DNA of 7,748 nt, from the NCBI GenBank assembly GCA_031265965.1, contig JAISBX010000163.1, positions 1 through 7,748 on the forward strand, read 5' to 3'. Shown piece after piece: positions 1-7,054 of the stretch. The translations under genes were made by a program, and so were the position numbers. Numbering within the stretch: the stretch's first letter is position 1; each line of letters starts with the position of its first letter. A model generated the notes under the pieces. The model was not told the origin of the DNA, ran no database searches, and saw only the letters and a program-made list of their open reading frames with translations. Source of the stretch: Oscillospiraceae bacterium. GTDB taxonomy: Bacteria > Bacillota_A > Clostridia > Oscillospirales > Oscillospiraceae.

Positions 1-1727
1 CCCTCTTTTTGCTTTTCAAGCAGCTTTTTCTTGCGCGTGATGTCGCCGCCGTAGCATTTTGCGAGCACATCCTTGCGCAGCGCGCGTATCGTCTCGCGGG
101 CGATTATCTTTCCGCCTATCGCCGCTTGGACGGGAACTTCGAAGAGCTGACGGGGTATGTTGTCCTTGAGCTTTTCCACTATCTTGCGGCCGCGCGCGTA
201 CGCCTTGTCGCGGTGTACTATAAACGAGAGAGCGTCGACCGCGTCGCCGCTTAACAGAATGTCGAGCTTCACGAGCTCGGAGGGGCGGTAGCCCTCGAAA
301 TCGTAGTCGAGCGAGGCGTAGCCGCGGCTGCGCGACTTGAGCGCGTCGAAAAAGTCGTATATTATCTCGCCCAGCGGCAGAGAGTACCGAAGCTCGACCC
401 GCGCCTGATCGAGATACGCCATCTCCCGGTAGTCCCCGCGCCTGTCCTGACACAGCTCCATGATGTTGCCGACGTACTCCGACGGGCAGATTATGGACGC
501 GCTGACATACGGCTCCTCCGCGAGCTCCACCGTGCCGGGCTCGGGGTACCGCAGCGGGTTGTCGATCATCAGCGCCTCGCCGTCCGTCTTCGTCACCTTG
601 TATATAACGCTCGGCGCCGTCGTTATGAGCTCCAGATTGTACTCGCGCTCCAGCCGCTCCTGTACGATCTCCATGTGGAGCAGCCCGAGAAAGCCGCACC
701 GGAAACCGAAACCGAGCGCCGCGGACGACTCCGGCTCAAACGACAGTGCGGCGTCGTTGAGCCTCAGCTTTTCAAGCGCGTCGCGCAGGTCGGGGTACTT
801 CGCGCCGTCCGCCGTATAGACGCCGGAGAACACCATCGGCCGCACCTTTTTGTAGCCCGGAAGCGGCTCCGGCGCCGGGTTTTCGACCGTTGTGACCGTG
901 TCGCCCACGCGCGTGTCCGCGACATTTTTTATGCTGGCGGTTATATAGCCCACGTCGCCCGCGCACAGCTCCTCGCAGGGCTCCAGCCCGAAAGCGCGCA
1001 TATGCCCCAGCTCCACGACGCGGTACACCGCCCCGGTCGCCATCATCCTGATCTCTCCGTCGCGGCGTATCTCGCCGTCCGCGACGCGCACGTACACTAT
1101 TACGCCCCTGTACGCGTCGTACTGGCTGTCAAAGATCAGCGCTCTGGCGGGCCCGCCGGGGTCGCCGCCGGGAGGCGGTATTTTCTTTACTATGTCCTCC
1201 AGCACCGCCTCTATGCCTATGCCGTTCTTCGCGGATATCTCGGGCGCGTCCTGCGCGGGCAGGCCTATGATCTCCTCCACCTCAGTCTTGACCCTCGCCG
1301 GGTCGGCGGCGGGCAGGTCGATCTTGTTGATGACCGGCAGGAGCTCAAGCCCGTTGTCGAGCGCGAGGTACGTGTTTGCCAGCGTCTGCGCCTCGACGCC
1401 CTGCGCCGCGTCCACTACGAGCAGCGCGCCCTCGCACGCCGCGAGAGAGCGCGACACCTCGTAATTGAAGTCCACGTGGCCCGGCGTGTCGATCAGGTTG
1501 AGCATATAGCTCTCTCCGTCCGCCGCCTTATACGTAAGCCCGACGGCGCGCGCCTTGATGGTTATGCCGCGCTCGCGCTCGAGCTCCATGTTGTCGAGCA
1601 TCTGCTCCTCGACGTCCCGCGCCTCAACGGCGCCGCACAGCTCCAAAAGGCGGTCCGCCAACGTGGACTTGCCGTGGTCGATATGCGCTATGATACAGAA
1701 GTTTCGGATCAGGTCCTGTTTAATCAT
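1..1727 (-). CDS. lepA: Elongation factor 4 (LepA), 3' end cut off by the window
   Basis: LepA/EF4 is a ribosome-associated translational GTPase in the cytoplasm, linked to back-translocation and to 30S assembly. The reading frame is open from the ATG at 1727 to the window edge, giving 575 codons, and the last seen residues belong to the conserved basic C-terminal motif ([17 protein letters not shown]). LepA is usually near 600 residues, so only about 25 are missing. Visible GTPase motifs: P-loop AHIDHGKST (about 14-22), switch region RGITIKA (about 53-59), DTPGHVDF (80-87) and NKID (134-137). Later stretches such as the [15 protein letters not shown] segment are typical of LepA rather than EF-G. 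The start is fixed by the AAGGTGG ribosome binding site four bases upstream. The first 8 bases overlap the end of the XRE gene (ATGATTAA), so translation is probably coupled. The family call is very secure. Confidence 0.98.
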   Translation of the reverse strand, partial: MIKQDLIRNFCIIAHIDHGKSTLADRLLELCGAVEARDVEEQMLDNMELERERGITIKARAVGLTYKAADGESYMLNLIDTPGHVDFNYEVSRSLAACEGALLVVDAAQGVEAQTLANTYLALDNGLELLPVINKIDLPAADPARVKTEVEEIIGLPAQDAPEISAKNGIGIEAVLEDIVKKIPPPGGDPGGPARALIFDSQYDAYRGVIVYVRVADGEIRRDGEIRMMATGAVYRVVELGHMRAFGLEPCEELCAGDVGYITASIKNVADTRVGDTVTTVENPAPEPLPGYKKVRPMVFSGVYTADGAKYPDLRDALEKLRLNDAALSFEPESSAALGFGFRCGFLGLLHMEIVQERLEREYNLELITTAPSVIYKVTKTDGEALMIDNPLRYPEPGTVELAEEPYVSASIICPSEYVGNIMELCQDRRGDYREMAYLDQARVELRYSLPLGEIIYDFFDALKSRSRGYASLDYDFEGYRPSELVKLDILLSGDAVDALSFIVHRDKAYARGRKIVEKLKDNIPRQLFEVPVQAAIGGKIIARETIRALRKDVLAKCYGGDITRKKKLLEKQKE

Positions 1728-2193
1728 GTTCCACCTTATTTCGTTTTAGGGCGCCGCGGAGCATGGCCTCGGCCGTTTTTATGTCCGCGTCGCGCATGGG
1801 GTCGTAAGCCTCCGCGGGCTCGGAGAGCATATTCTCGACGTTCGCTGTGACTACGCCGAAGTATCGCGCCGCGCTGTCGCGCAGCATGTCGTCGCCATTG
1901 CGCCCGAGCGTTTCCAATATGCGCCCCACGGACTCCGAGAGCCGCCGCAGCTCGTCCGTGCCGCGCGGCAGCGTGACACATTTTCTGTCGTCCGTGCGCC
2001 CGAGGAGGTAGTCCGCCGACACGTCGTAATAGCCGCACAGCCTCACTATAAAGTCCAATTTCGGTTCGCGTATGCCGTTTTCGTAGTGCGACAGCAGCGC
2101 CTGAGATATACCGAGGTCGTTCGCCACCGCGCGCTGGCTGCGGCCGCGCTCCGAGCGCAGCAGATACAGTATGCTCCCAAAGCCTGAGTTCAT
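1720..2193 (-). CDS. XRE-family helix-turn-helix transcriptional regulator
   Basis: This 157-residue protein is a predicted DNA-binding regulator of the Cro/CI (XRE) family. Residues 6-66 form a typical HTH_3 domain: the helix-turn-helix [20 protein letters not shown] at about 19-38, then the conserved [20 protein letters not shown] segment and the YLLGRTD end. The C-terminal 85 residues are charged, predicted mostly helical, and match no sensor domain I can name, so the ligand and targets are unknown. The gene starts 16 bases after the remB stop; a GGGGA about 12 bases upstream is a weak ribosome binding site. Its TAA lies inside the first codons of lepA, an 8-base overlap. It therefore appears to be co-transcribed with recF-remB and lepA. 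Such a regulator is not part of the standard Bacillota origin cluster. Family assignment is firm; its role is not. Confidence 0.92.
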   Translation of the reverse strand: MNSGFGSILYLLRSERGRSQRAVANDLGISQALLSHYENGIREPKLDFIVRLCGYYDVSADYLLGRTDDRKCVTLPRGTDELRRLSESVGRILETLGRNGDDMLRDSAARYFGVVTANVENMLSEPAEAYDPMRDADIKTAEAMLRGALKRNKVEHD

Positions 2194-2209
2194 CGCGCCA
2201 TCATCCCCA

Positions 2210-2482
2210 TCAGAAAATCGGCCTGCCCGTCAGGTCTCTCCGCCTGTGCAGCGTCGCCGCCGCGAGCTGCGTGAGATATATGCGGGCTTCGCCGCCCCGG
2301 CCGCCGCTGCGCAGGACAAACGTCCGCGGCAGATCGTCGGATATGTTTACGGTGTTCCCCGCCTCCTCCGCGCGCTTGAGAAAGTCGCGCGTTATGCGCG
2401 AACCCGTTGTATTGTCTATATCGAATATCCCGACTATCTCGTCTGTGGGGACCACGACGTTTTGTCCGATGTGAAGATACAT
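2210..2482 (-). CDS. remB: RemB-like small regulator (DUF370, extracellular matrix regulatory family)
   Basis: This 90-residue protein matches the DUF370/RemB family. The start MYLHIGQNVVVPTDEIVGIF and the following DID segment are the family hallmark, and the C-terminal IYLTQLAAATLHRR matches the usual IYxSPLSSSTLKKR region. Bacillus RemB is about 80 residues, so this copy is slightly long at its C terminus. RemA, the better known relative, is a DNA-binding activator of biofilm matrix genes; the role of RemB itself is less clear. Position straight after recF is the conserved Bacillota location. The ATG at 2482 is chosen over an upstream in-frame start (2587) because AAGGAAG lies at the right distance before it and the family starts with MYxHxG. 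The upstream extension would also overlap recF by 85 bases. Confidence 0.93.
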   Translation of the reverse strand: MYLHIGQNVVVPTDEIVGIFDIDNTTGSRITRDFLKRAEEAGNTVNISDDLPRTFVLRSGGRGGEARIYLTQLAAATLHRRRDLTGRPIF

Positions 2483-2502
2483 AAAGCTTCCTTTTCCGGC
2501 AC

Positions 2503-3615
2503 TTATTGAACGGCCGTTATTTTTCCGCCCTCCGCGTACAGTACGGCGCCCGTGACGGCCGTCAGCCCCTCCATGTACTCGCAGCACGTTATGAGCACCT
2601 GCCCGTTTTTTATTCTGCTGAGTACAAAGCCCGCCCTGCCCGCGTCCAGCTCGGAGAGCACGTCGTCGAGCAGCAGCACGGGGTACTCGCCACTGTCGTC
2701 AAAGTGTATCTCCCGCTCCGCCATTTTCATTGAGAGGGCGGCCGTGCGCGCCTGCCCCTGCGAGGCAAAGGCCCGCGCCGCGGCGCCGTCTATCAGTATC
2801 TCCAGATCGTCCTTGTGCGCGCCTGTCAGGCACTGTCCGGAATCTAGCTCCGCCTGGCGGTGCGCGCGCTGATGCTCCAATATCGCCGGCAGCAGCTCCT
2901 CCGGCTTACGGCGCGGCTCGTCTATGGTCTTCACCGTCCTGTACTCTATCCGCAGCTCCTCCGCGCCCCCCGAAAATTCCCTGTGGATACCGGCGGCCTT
3001 TCCGGACAGGAGCGCCGTAAACGACGCGCGGAACCATATGAGCTGCGCGCTGCACTGCGCGAGCCGTAAATTGAAGTCGTCGAGCGCTTCGAGAAGGGAC
3101 GGCTTCTCCCTGTAATTGCGCAATATCGCCGTCTTGTGCTCGTGCAGCCTGTTGAATTCGCGCAATACCGCCGCGTAGCGCGGCCGCAGTTGGCACAGGC
3201 ACGTGTCCATAAACCGGCGCCGCTCCGCCGCTCCGTCCCGTATCATGTCGAGGTCGTCGGGGCAGAAGAGCACCGTCCTCAACCTTCCGGACAGCTCGTC
3301 GGCCGTCTTCAGCGGCACGCCGTTCGCCGTGAGCCTTCTGCGCCTTCCGTGTTCAAAACGCGCCTCAAGCCGCTGCGCGCGTCCGCCGGCTGTTATATCC
3401 GCGCAGATACGGGCGTCCGTGTCTCCGAACCGTATCATATCCTTTTCCGAGCGGGCGCGGAACGAGCGGCCGGCGGACAAGTAAAACACCGCTTCGATGA
3501 GGTTTGTCTTCCCCTGCGCGTTTCTTCCCGCTATGACGTTCACGCCGTCGCAAAAGCGCGCGGACAGCTCTCCGTAGCTGCGGAAATGCTCGAGCGTTAC
3601 GCCGTCAATCGTCAT
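2503..3615 (-). CDS. recF: DNA replication and repair protein RecF
   Basis: RecF is an SMC-like ABC ATPase that, with RecO and RecR, loads RecA at single-strand gaps and helps restart stalled forks. The 370-residue length is the family norm. Visible motifs: N-terminal LEHFRSY (8-14), Walker A GRNAQGKT (30-37), the GAHKDDLEI segment, the SQGQARTAALSMKMAE signature region, and Walker B with D-loop PVLLLDDVLSELD (about 312-324). All ATPase motifs are intact. The ATG at 3615 gives the usual short N terminus (MTIDGVTLEHF); a TTG seven codons earlier (3636) is possible but lacks support. The start overlaps the end of the S4-domain gene by 11 bases and no strong ribosome binding site is seen, which suggests translational coupling. 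The gap to remB is 20 bases. Confidence 0.98.
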   Translation of the reverse strand: MTIDGVTLEHFRSYGELSARFCDGVNVIAGRNAQGKTNLIEAVFYLSAGRSFRARSEKDMIRFGDTDARICADITAGGRAQRLEARFEHGRRRRLTANGVPLKTADELSGRLRTVLFCPDDLDMIRDGAAERRRFMDTCLCQLRPRYAAVLREFNRLHEHKTAILRNYREKPSLLEALDDFNLRLAQCSAQLIWFRASFTALLSGKAAGIHREFSGGAEELRIEYRTVKTIDEPRRKPEELLPAILEHQRAHRQAELDSGQCLTGAHKDDLEILIDGAAARAFASQGQARTAALSMKMAEREIHFDDSGEYPVLLLDDVLSELDAGRAGFVLSRIKNGQVLITCCEYMEGLTAVTGAVLYAEGGKITAVQ

Positions 3616-3856
3616 GTTCCGCGGGAGCCCTTGCAATTGCCCATATACTGCCGCGGCACCTCACGAAGCTGCCGGGATATACTTTTTTGCCGCGCTGAAT
3701 ACATTTCCCGCCGTTTACCGACACGATGCCGTCTGTGATCAGCGCCTTCGCCTCGCCGCCGGTCTCGGCCACACCCGTGAACTTAAGCAGGGAATCCAGT
3801 CTTATGAAACTGCCCGCTATCGCCACGGTCTCCAGCCCCTTGACCTTAACCTTCAT
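3605..3856 (-). CDS. rlbA: S4-domain RNA-binding protein RlbA/YaaA
   Basis: This 83-residue protein is almost entirely one S4 RNA-binding domain: residues about 18-50 (IRLDSLLKFTG through SVNGGKCIQRG) follow the S4 pattern, and the KVYPGSFV stretch completes the fold. The product found between dnaN and recF across Bacillota is YaaA/RlbA, implicated in ribosome (50S) assembly. Position and length agree; this copy is about ten residues longer at the C terminus, where the tail APAEHDD runs into recF. It begins inside the last codons of dnaN (11-base overlap, ATGAAGGTTAA) and ends inside recF (11-base overlap, ATGACGATTGA). The nearest ribosome binding site is weak (GAGG 12 bases upstream), so it is probably translated by coupling to dnaN. 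Confidence 0.93.
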   Translation of the reverse strand: MKVKVKGLETVAIAGSFIRLDSLLKFTGVAETGGEAKALITDGIVSVNGGKCIQRGKKVYPGSFVRCRGSIWAIARAPAEHDD

Positions 3857-4964
3857 TCGTGCGAAGCCTCACGGGCAGTATCATGTATACGAATTTACCG
3901 CTCGAATCGGCGGGGGCTATGACGCACGGCGTTATCCCCGAAGACAGGCGTATACATACGTCGTCCGCCGGCGCGGCGCGCAGCGCCTCGAGCAGAAAGC
4001 GGTCGTTGAAGCCTATCTCCAAATTCTCCGCGTCCCCCTCTACGGGGCACTCGTCGAACGCCCTTCCCAGCGTGGATACGGCCTGAAGCTTCGCCACGCC
4101 GTCGCCGAACGTGCATCTCAGCGGGCTTTTCTGCTTATCGTTTATAATTAGCGCGACGCGTTCCACGGCCTCTATCATCGTCCTGCGATCCACGTTGATG
4201 GAATACTTTCCGTCCTGCGGGATCGCTGTCTTGTAGTTGAGAAATTCTCCCTCGAGCCGGCGGGAAATAAGCATGGCGTTGTCCACGGAGAACATAACGT
4301 GCTTTGTACCAAGGCTTATGAGAATAGCGTCCTCGTGGGCCGAAAAAACCCTCTCCACCTCGCCGAGCGCCGTGCCCGGCACAACGAAGCTCACGGCCTC
4401 GCTCAAGCCGTTCTCCAAGCCCTCGCGCCGCAGAGCCAGCCTGTACCCGTCGACAGCGACGACGGTTATCGAGTCGCCGTCTATCTCAAACAGCGCACCC
4501 GTATGTATGGGCCGCGACTCGTTGTCGCTGACGGCGAAATTCGTTTGCGCTATCATCTCCTTGAGCACGTCGCCCGGCACCGAAACCGAGCGCTGCGTGT
4601 CCAGTATCGGGAGTTCCGGATAGTTGTGAGCCGCCGCGCCCATTATGTCGAACTCGCTCATCTCGCACTCTATATGTGTCAGATAGCTGTCATTGACGGT
4701 TATCGTAACGTATCCGTCCGGAAGCTTTCTCACTATCTCGCCGAAGAGGCGCGAATTGAGGACTATGCTCCCGTTCTCCGCCACATCGGCTTCCACGGTG
4801 GTCGTTATGCCTGTCTTCAGGTCGTATCCGGAAATTTTGACCTGAGCGCCCTGCGCCGCTACGAGAAGCCCCTCCAGCTCGGGGACCGGGCTCTTCGCCG
4901 CGGCTACGCGCGCCGCTGTGAGAATAGCCGCAAGAAGGACCTGCCTCTCACACGAAAATTTCAT
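3846..4964 (-). CDS. dnaN: DNA polymerase III beta subunit (sliding clamp)
   Basis: DnaN forms the dimeric ring that tethers DNA polymerase III to DNA and recruits repair factors. The 372-residue product is normal length. Family signatures are clear: N-terminal MKFSCERQVL and AARVAAAKSPVPELEG, the GYDL motif at about residue 50, HNYPELP at about 115, the VDGYRLA segment of domain 2, and the C-terminal YMILPVRLR, which closes domain 3 near the client-binding pocket. The ATG at 4964 is supported by GGAGGA nine bases upstream and by the family start. The frame stays open upstream to 5156, but that extension lies in the origin region and encodes no DnaN sequence. It heads the cluster dnaN-rlbA-recF-remB-XRE-lepA. 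I could not identify a convincing promoter in the AT-rich tract just upstream, although one is expected there. Confidence 0.99.
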   Translation of the reverse strand: MKFSCERQVLLAAILTAARVAAAKSPVPELEGLLVAAQGAQVKISGYDLKTGITTTVEADVAENGSIVLNSRLFGEIVRKLPDGYVTITVNDSYLTHIECEMSEFDIMGAAAHNYPELPILDTQRSVSVPGDVLKEMIAQTNFAVSDNESRPIHTGALFEIDGDSITVVAVDGYRLALRREGLENGLSEAVSFVVPGTALGEVERVFSAHEDAILISLGTKHVMFSVDNAMLISRRLEGEFLNYKTAIPQDGKYSINVDRRTMIEAVERVALIINDKQKSPLRCTFGDGVAKLQAVSTLGRAFDECPVEGDAENLEIGFNDRFLLEALRAAPADDVCIRLSSGITPCVIAPADSSGKFVYMILPVRLRTNEG

Positions 4965-5009
4965 ATGCCTGTATCCTCCAATATATAATAAATAAGTAAA
5001 GAGATTTTT

Positions 5010-5027
5010 TAGTAGTATTAGTAGTAG
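5010..5027 (+). repeat. DnaA-trio array (six triplets)
   Basis: The plus strand reads TAG TAG TAT TAG TAG TAG, so in 3'-to-5' sense GAT GAT GAT TAT GAT GAT, matching the DnaA-trio consensus. An 11-base spacer containing GGAGGCGGC separates it from the DnaA box at 5039-5047, and the AT-rich tract follows on the other side. This is the single-strand DnaA-binding element of bacterial origins. The third triplet from the AT side (TAT) departs from TAG. Confidence 0.85.
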
Positions 5028-5038
5028 GGAGGCGGCAA

Positions 5039-5047
5039 TGTGGAAAA
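5039..5047 (-). promoter_or_regulatory. DnaA box (TTTTCCACA), next to the DnaA-trios
   Basis: The minus strand reads TTTTCCACA, one mismatch from TTATCCACA. It is the box nearest the trios and points toward them, the position of the loading box in B. subtilis. Confidence 0.82.
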
Positions 5048-5093
5048 CAGAGGAACAGCGGGAATAAGCGCGGATATTGCGGTGTGGAATGCT

Positions 5094-5102
5094 TGTGGAC
5101 AA
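5094..5102 (-). promoter_or_regulatory. DnaA box (TTGTCCACA) inside a 14-base palindrome
   Basis: The minus strand reads TTGTCCACA, one mismatch from the consensus. It lies inside GCTTGTGGACAAGC (5091-5104), whose arms GCTTGT and ACAAGC pair perfectly around GG. A weaker box-like site (CATTCCACA, three mismatches) abuts it at 5083-5091 on the same strand. Confidence 0.75.
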
Positions 5103-5137
5103 GCTGTACTGAAAAGTCGCGCGTGGCGGCAAAAGAG

Positions 5138-5146
5138 TTTTCCACA
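5138..5146 (+). promoter_or_regulatory. DnaA box (TTTTCCACA), opposite orientation
   Basis: The plus strand reads TTTTCCACA, one mismatch from the consensus. It faces the other boxes in the gap, so the cluster has both orientations, as is usual for a DnaA assembly site. Confidence 0.78.
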
Positions 5147-5206
5147 GGAAATGCAACAGGGATAAAACGTGTCTATGTTAAAAACCCGGACAAGCTCCGC
5201 CGCCGC

Positions 5207-6520
5207 TCACGTCTTCGCGTTGATGTTGGACGTTATGTCCCGGACCGCCTGCGACACCTCGTCCGTCGTGTTTATCATGTCCTCTATCTTTGTTATGGAG
5301 GACAGCGCCGTCGTGTGGTCGCGGCCCTCGTATATCGCGCCTATGTCCTTGAGGGAAAGGCTTGTTAGTTGGCGGAGGATGTACATGGAGATGTGCCGCG
5401 CGAACGTCGTGGCGCGTGTGCGCCGCTTTCCCTTGAGGTCTGCCGCCGTGAGCGAGTAGTACCGCGCTGTCTCCTCGATTATGAGGTCGGCGTTAAGGGC
5501 GAATGTGTTATTGCCCTTGAACATATCCTTTATGATGGCGGCGGTGGACGCTACGGAGATGCTGTCGTCCATGAGGTCGTGATAGGCTATGATATTTTTC
5601 ACGGCGCCCTCTATCTGCCGCACGTTTTGCGTCAGGCGCTCCGCTATGTATGAGATCACGTCGTCGGGTAGTATTATGTTGAGCCGATGGGCCTTGTTGC
5701 GGATGATTGCGACGCGCGTTTCGTAGTCGGGCGGAGCTATGTCCGCGAGTATCCCGGACTCAAACCGGTTTTTGAGCCTGTCCTCCAGCGTCGAGATCTC
5801 AGCCGGCGGTCTGTCCGAGGTAAGGACTATCTGGCGGCCGGCGGCGTGCAGGGTGTTGAAGGTGTTAAAAAATTCCTCCTGAATGGCGACCTTGCCCGCG
5901 ATGAACTGCACGTCGTCTATGAGAAACATGTCGGCGCCCCGGTATTTCTCGCGGAATTCCATGTTTTTGCCGATTTGCAACGCGTGTATCAGCTCGTTTG
6001 TGAAGAACTCGCCGGTAAGACTTACGATATTGTACTCGGGGTGGGCGTTTTTGACGGAGTGCCGTATGGCGTGCAGCAGGTGCGTCTTGCCCAGCCCGGA
6101 ATTTCCGTATATGAGCAGGGGGTTATAGTCCTTGCGCTGCCCGCCCGCCACGCTCAGCGCGGCCGCGTGCGCGTATTTGTTGGAGCTTCCGACGACAAAA
6201 CGCTCGAACGTGAACTCCTCGTCGTCCTCTCTCTCCGCGTCAGCTCCGGCCGGCCCCGGCGCGTCCGAGGGGCCGTCGGTGATCAGGACTTCGAAATCGC
6301 AGGAAAACAGCTCCCGGAGCGCGTCCTGGATACGCCCCCTGTACCGGCTCTCGATAATTCCGCGCCTGAACGACGAGGGGACGCACAGCGTTATTCGGTC
6401 GGCGCAGAAGTCGGTGACCTCGCAGTCGTCGAACCACGTAGACATGGCGGTGGGCGTTAGCTCGCCGCGCAATATATTTAAGACGCTCTGCCAGATATCC
6501 GCGGTTGAGTTCAATCTCAT
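5207..6520 (-). CDS. dnaA: Chromosomal replication initiator protein DnaA
   Basis: DnaA is the AAA+ ATPase that binds DnaA boxes and melts oriC. The product is 437 residues with the standard four domains: domain I (about 1-80), a short acidic linker (about 82-105), the AAA+ core and the DNA-binding domain IV (from about 345). Motifs: Walker A GNSGLGKT (139-146), Walker B FLIDDVQF (199-206), the arginine-finger box RLKNRFESG (about 248-256), and the DnaA signature EGRDHTTAL (about 398-406), which contacts the box. The usual FEWG near the arginine finger is FESG here. The ATG at 6520 is preferred over an in-frame TTG one codon earlier because AAAGG sits four bases before the ATG. The gene has its own promoter and is isolated from rpsT by a terminator. 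Its coding strand is C-rich, unlike the dnaN side. Confidence 0.99.
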   Translation of the reverse strand: MRLNSTADIWQSVLNILRGELTPTAMSTWFDDCEVTDFCADRITLCVPSSFRRGIIESRYRGRIQDALRELFSCDFEVLITDGPSDAPGPAGADAEREDDEEFTFERFVVGSSNKYAHAAALSVAGGQRKDYNPLLIYGNSGLGKTHLLHAIRHSVKNAHPEYNIVSLTGEFFTNELIHALQIGKNMEFREKYRGADMFLIDDVQFIAGKVAIQEEFFNTFNTLHAAGRQIVLTSDRPPAEISTLEDRLKNRFESGILADIAPPDYETRVAIIRNKAHRLNIILPDDVISYIAERLTQNVRQIEGAVKNIIAYHDLMDDSISVASTAAIIKDMFKGNNTFALNADLIIEETARYYSLTAADLKGKRRTRATTFARHISMYILRQLTSLSLKDIGAIYEGRDHTTALSSITKIEDMINTTDEVSQAVRDITSNINAKT

Positions 6521-6553
6521 CAAACCTTTCGTCCCGTCGTGGAGCTCTGAGGT

Positions 6554-6582
6554 ATACTATCAAAAAGTGTCGGAAAAAGCAA
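6554..6582 (-). promoter_or_regulatory. dnaA promoter
   Basis: On the minus strand TTGCTT (6582-6577) and TAGTAT (6559-6554) are separated by exactly 17 bases, a good sigma-A type match. Transcription would begin about 30 bases before the dnaA ATG. A weak DnaA-box-like TTCCCCACA (two mismatches, plus strand, 6587-6595) lies directly upstream of the -35 and could allow autoregulation. Confidence 0.7.
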
Positions 6583-6623
6583 GCGATTCCCCACATTCAC
6601 TCGATTTTCGTGAAAAACCGGTC

Positions 6624-6650
6624 AAAAAAAGCGGGTAAAACCCGCTTTTT
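6624..6650 (-). terminator. Intrinsic terminator of rpsT
   Basis: The arms at 6626-6636 and 6640-6650 pair perfectly over 11 bases (GCGGGT/ACCCGC core plus flanking A/T pairs) around a three-base loop. On the minus strand the hairpin ends in a run of seven T. It lies 27 bases past the rpsT stop and before the dnaA promoter, so it separates the two transcripts. The plus-strand side also ends in T, so it could act in both directions. Confidence 0.9.
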
Positions 6651-6676
6651 CAGAGATTCCGGTACTGCGGGGCCCG

Positions 6677-6946
6677 TCAATCGCGGGGCATATTGTTGAG
6701 CTTGACGGTCAGTGCGCTCTTCTTGCGCGCCGCGTTGTTTTTGTGTATAAGCCCGTGCGCGGCCGCGCGGTCGACAGTCTTGACAGCAACGGCGTAGGCG
6801 CCCAGCGCTTCCTTGCGGTCACTGCCTGCGACGGCGGCGTCGAATTTCTTCAGGTTTGTTTTTATCAACGACTTAGCCGCCTTATTTCTCGCATTGTGTT
6901 CCCTTGCGATCAAAACTCTTTTGGCCGCGGATTTTATATTGGGCAT
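6677..6946 (-). CDS. rpsT: 30S ribosomal protein S20
   Basis: S20 is a primary 16S rRNA-binding protein of the small subunit. The 89-residue, Lys/Arg/Ala-rich protein matches the family in length and motifs: N-terminal MPNIKSAAKRV, the LIKTNLKKFDAAV helix, and the C-terminal GLIHKNNAARKKSAL motif. The ATG at 6946 is supported by GGAGGTG nine bases upstream and by the conserved MPNIKSA start; the frame stays open upstream, but only into the promoter. It is a single-gene unit with its own promoter and terminator. It sits directly upstream of dnaA in the same direction; in Bacillota rpsT is usually near lepA, which here lies on the far side of the origin cluster. Confidence 0.98.
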   Translation of the reverse strand: MPNIKSAAKRVLIAREHNARNKAAKSLIKTNLKKFDAAVAGSDRKEALGAYAVAVKTVDRAAAHGLIHKNNAARKKSALTVKLNNMPRD

Positions 6947-6986
6947 AACTGTAACACCTCCCTCCGAAAATATCGTGTGAGCACCC

Positions 6987-7015
6987 ATTCTACCACCCCG
7001 CGCCAAGGAAAGCAA
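6987..7015 (-). promoter_or_regulatory. rpsT promoter
   Basis: On the minus strand TTGCTT (7015-7010) and TAGAAT (6992-6987) are 17 bases apart. The start point would fall near 6980, giving a leader of about 34 bases with the ribosome binding site. The -35 is identical to that of the dnaA promoter. Confidence 0.75.
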
Positions 7016-7054
7016 GTGTTTTTTCCGTCAAAACGCGGATTTTTTGAGCATTTT

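Larger units (their letters stand above)
4965..5206. other. oriC: Predicted chromosomal replication origin (oriC), dnaA-dnaN intergenic unwinding region
   Basis: This 242-base gap holds the parts of a Bacillus-type oriC in the expected order. Read on the minus strand from dnaA to dnaN these are: a DnaA-box cluster at 5146-5039, a GC-rich spacer at 5038-5028, six CTA/ATA triplets (DnaA-trios) at 5027-5010, an AT-rich tract at 5010-4980 (27 of 30 bases from 5010 to 4981 are A or T), and the dnaN ribosome binding site. In B. subtilis DnaA loads at the last box, spreads along the trios and opens the duplex there. The plus strand is G-rich in dnaA and C-rich in dnaN by hand counts, which fits bidirectional replication from this point. 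Function is inferred, not shown. Confidence 0.88.

Noticed and set aside
16..699. Minus-strand frame of 227 codons overlapping the lepA 3' half
   Set aside because: It is another frame of lepA; the lepA frame itself is continuous and full of family motifs.
675..1850. Long plus-strand open frame (391 codons) opposite lepA
   Set aside because: It is antisense to the well-conserved lepA, is Arg/Val/Ala-rich low-information sequence, and has no recognisable domain. In GC-rich DNA such shadow frames are common.
3616..3636. TTG start for recF seven codons upstream
   Set aside because: RecF proteins normally begin a few residues before the xLxxFRxY motif, which fits the ATG at 3615, and no ribosome binding site supports the TTG.
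4965..5038. dnaN promoter in the AT-rich tract
   Set aside because: Several -10-like words (TATTAT, TATATT) occur, but none has a credible -35 at 16-18 bases, and base composition alone would produce them.
4965..5156. N-terminal extension of dnaN by 64 codons
   Set aside because: The extension is translated oriC sequence. DnaN homologues start at MKF, and the good ribosome binding site is at the ATG at 4964.
5157..5165. TTATCCCTG as a further DnaA box
   Set aside because: The first six bases match, but all three of the last positions differ from the consensus.
5687..6460. Plus-strand frame of 257 codons opposite dnaA
   Set aside because: It is antisense to dnaA, has no ribosome binding site and no recognisable family.
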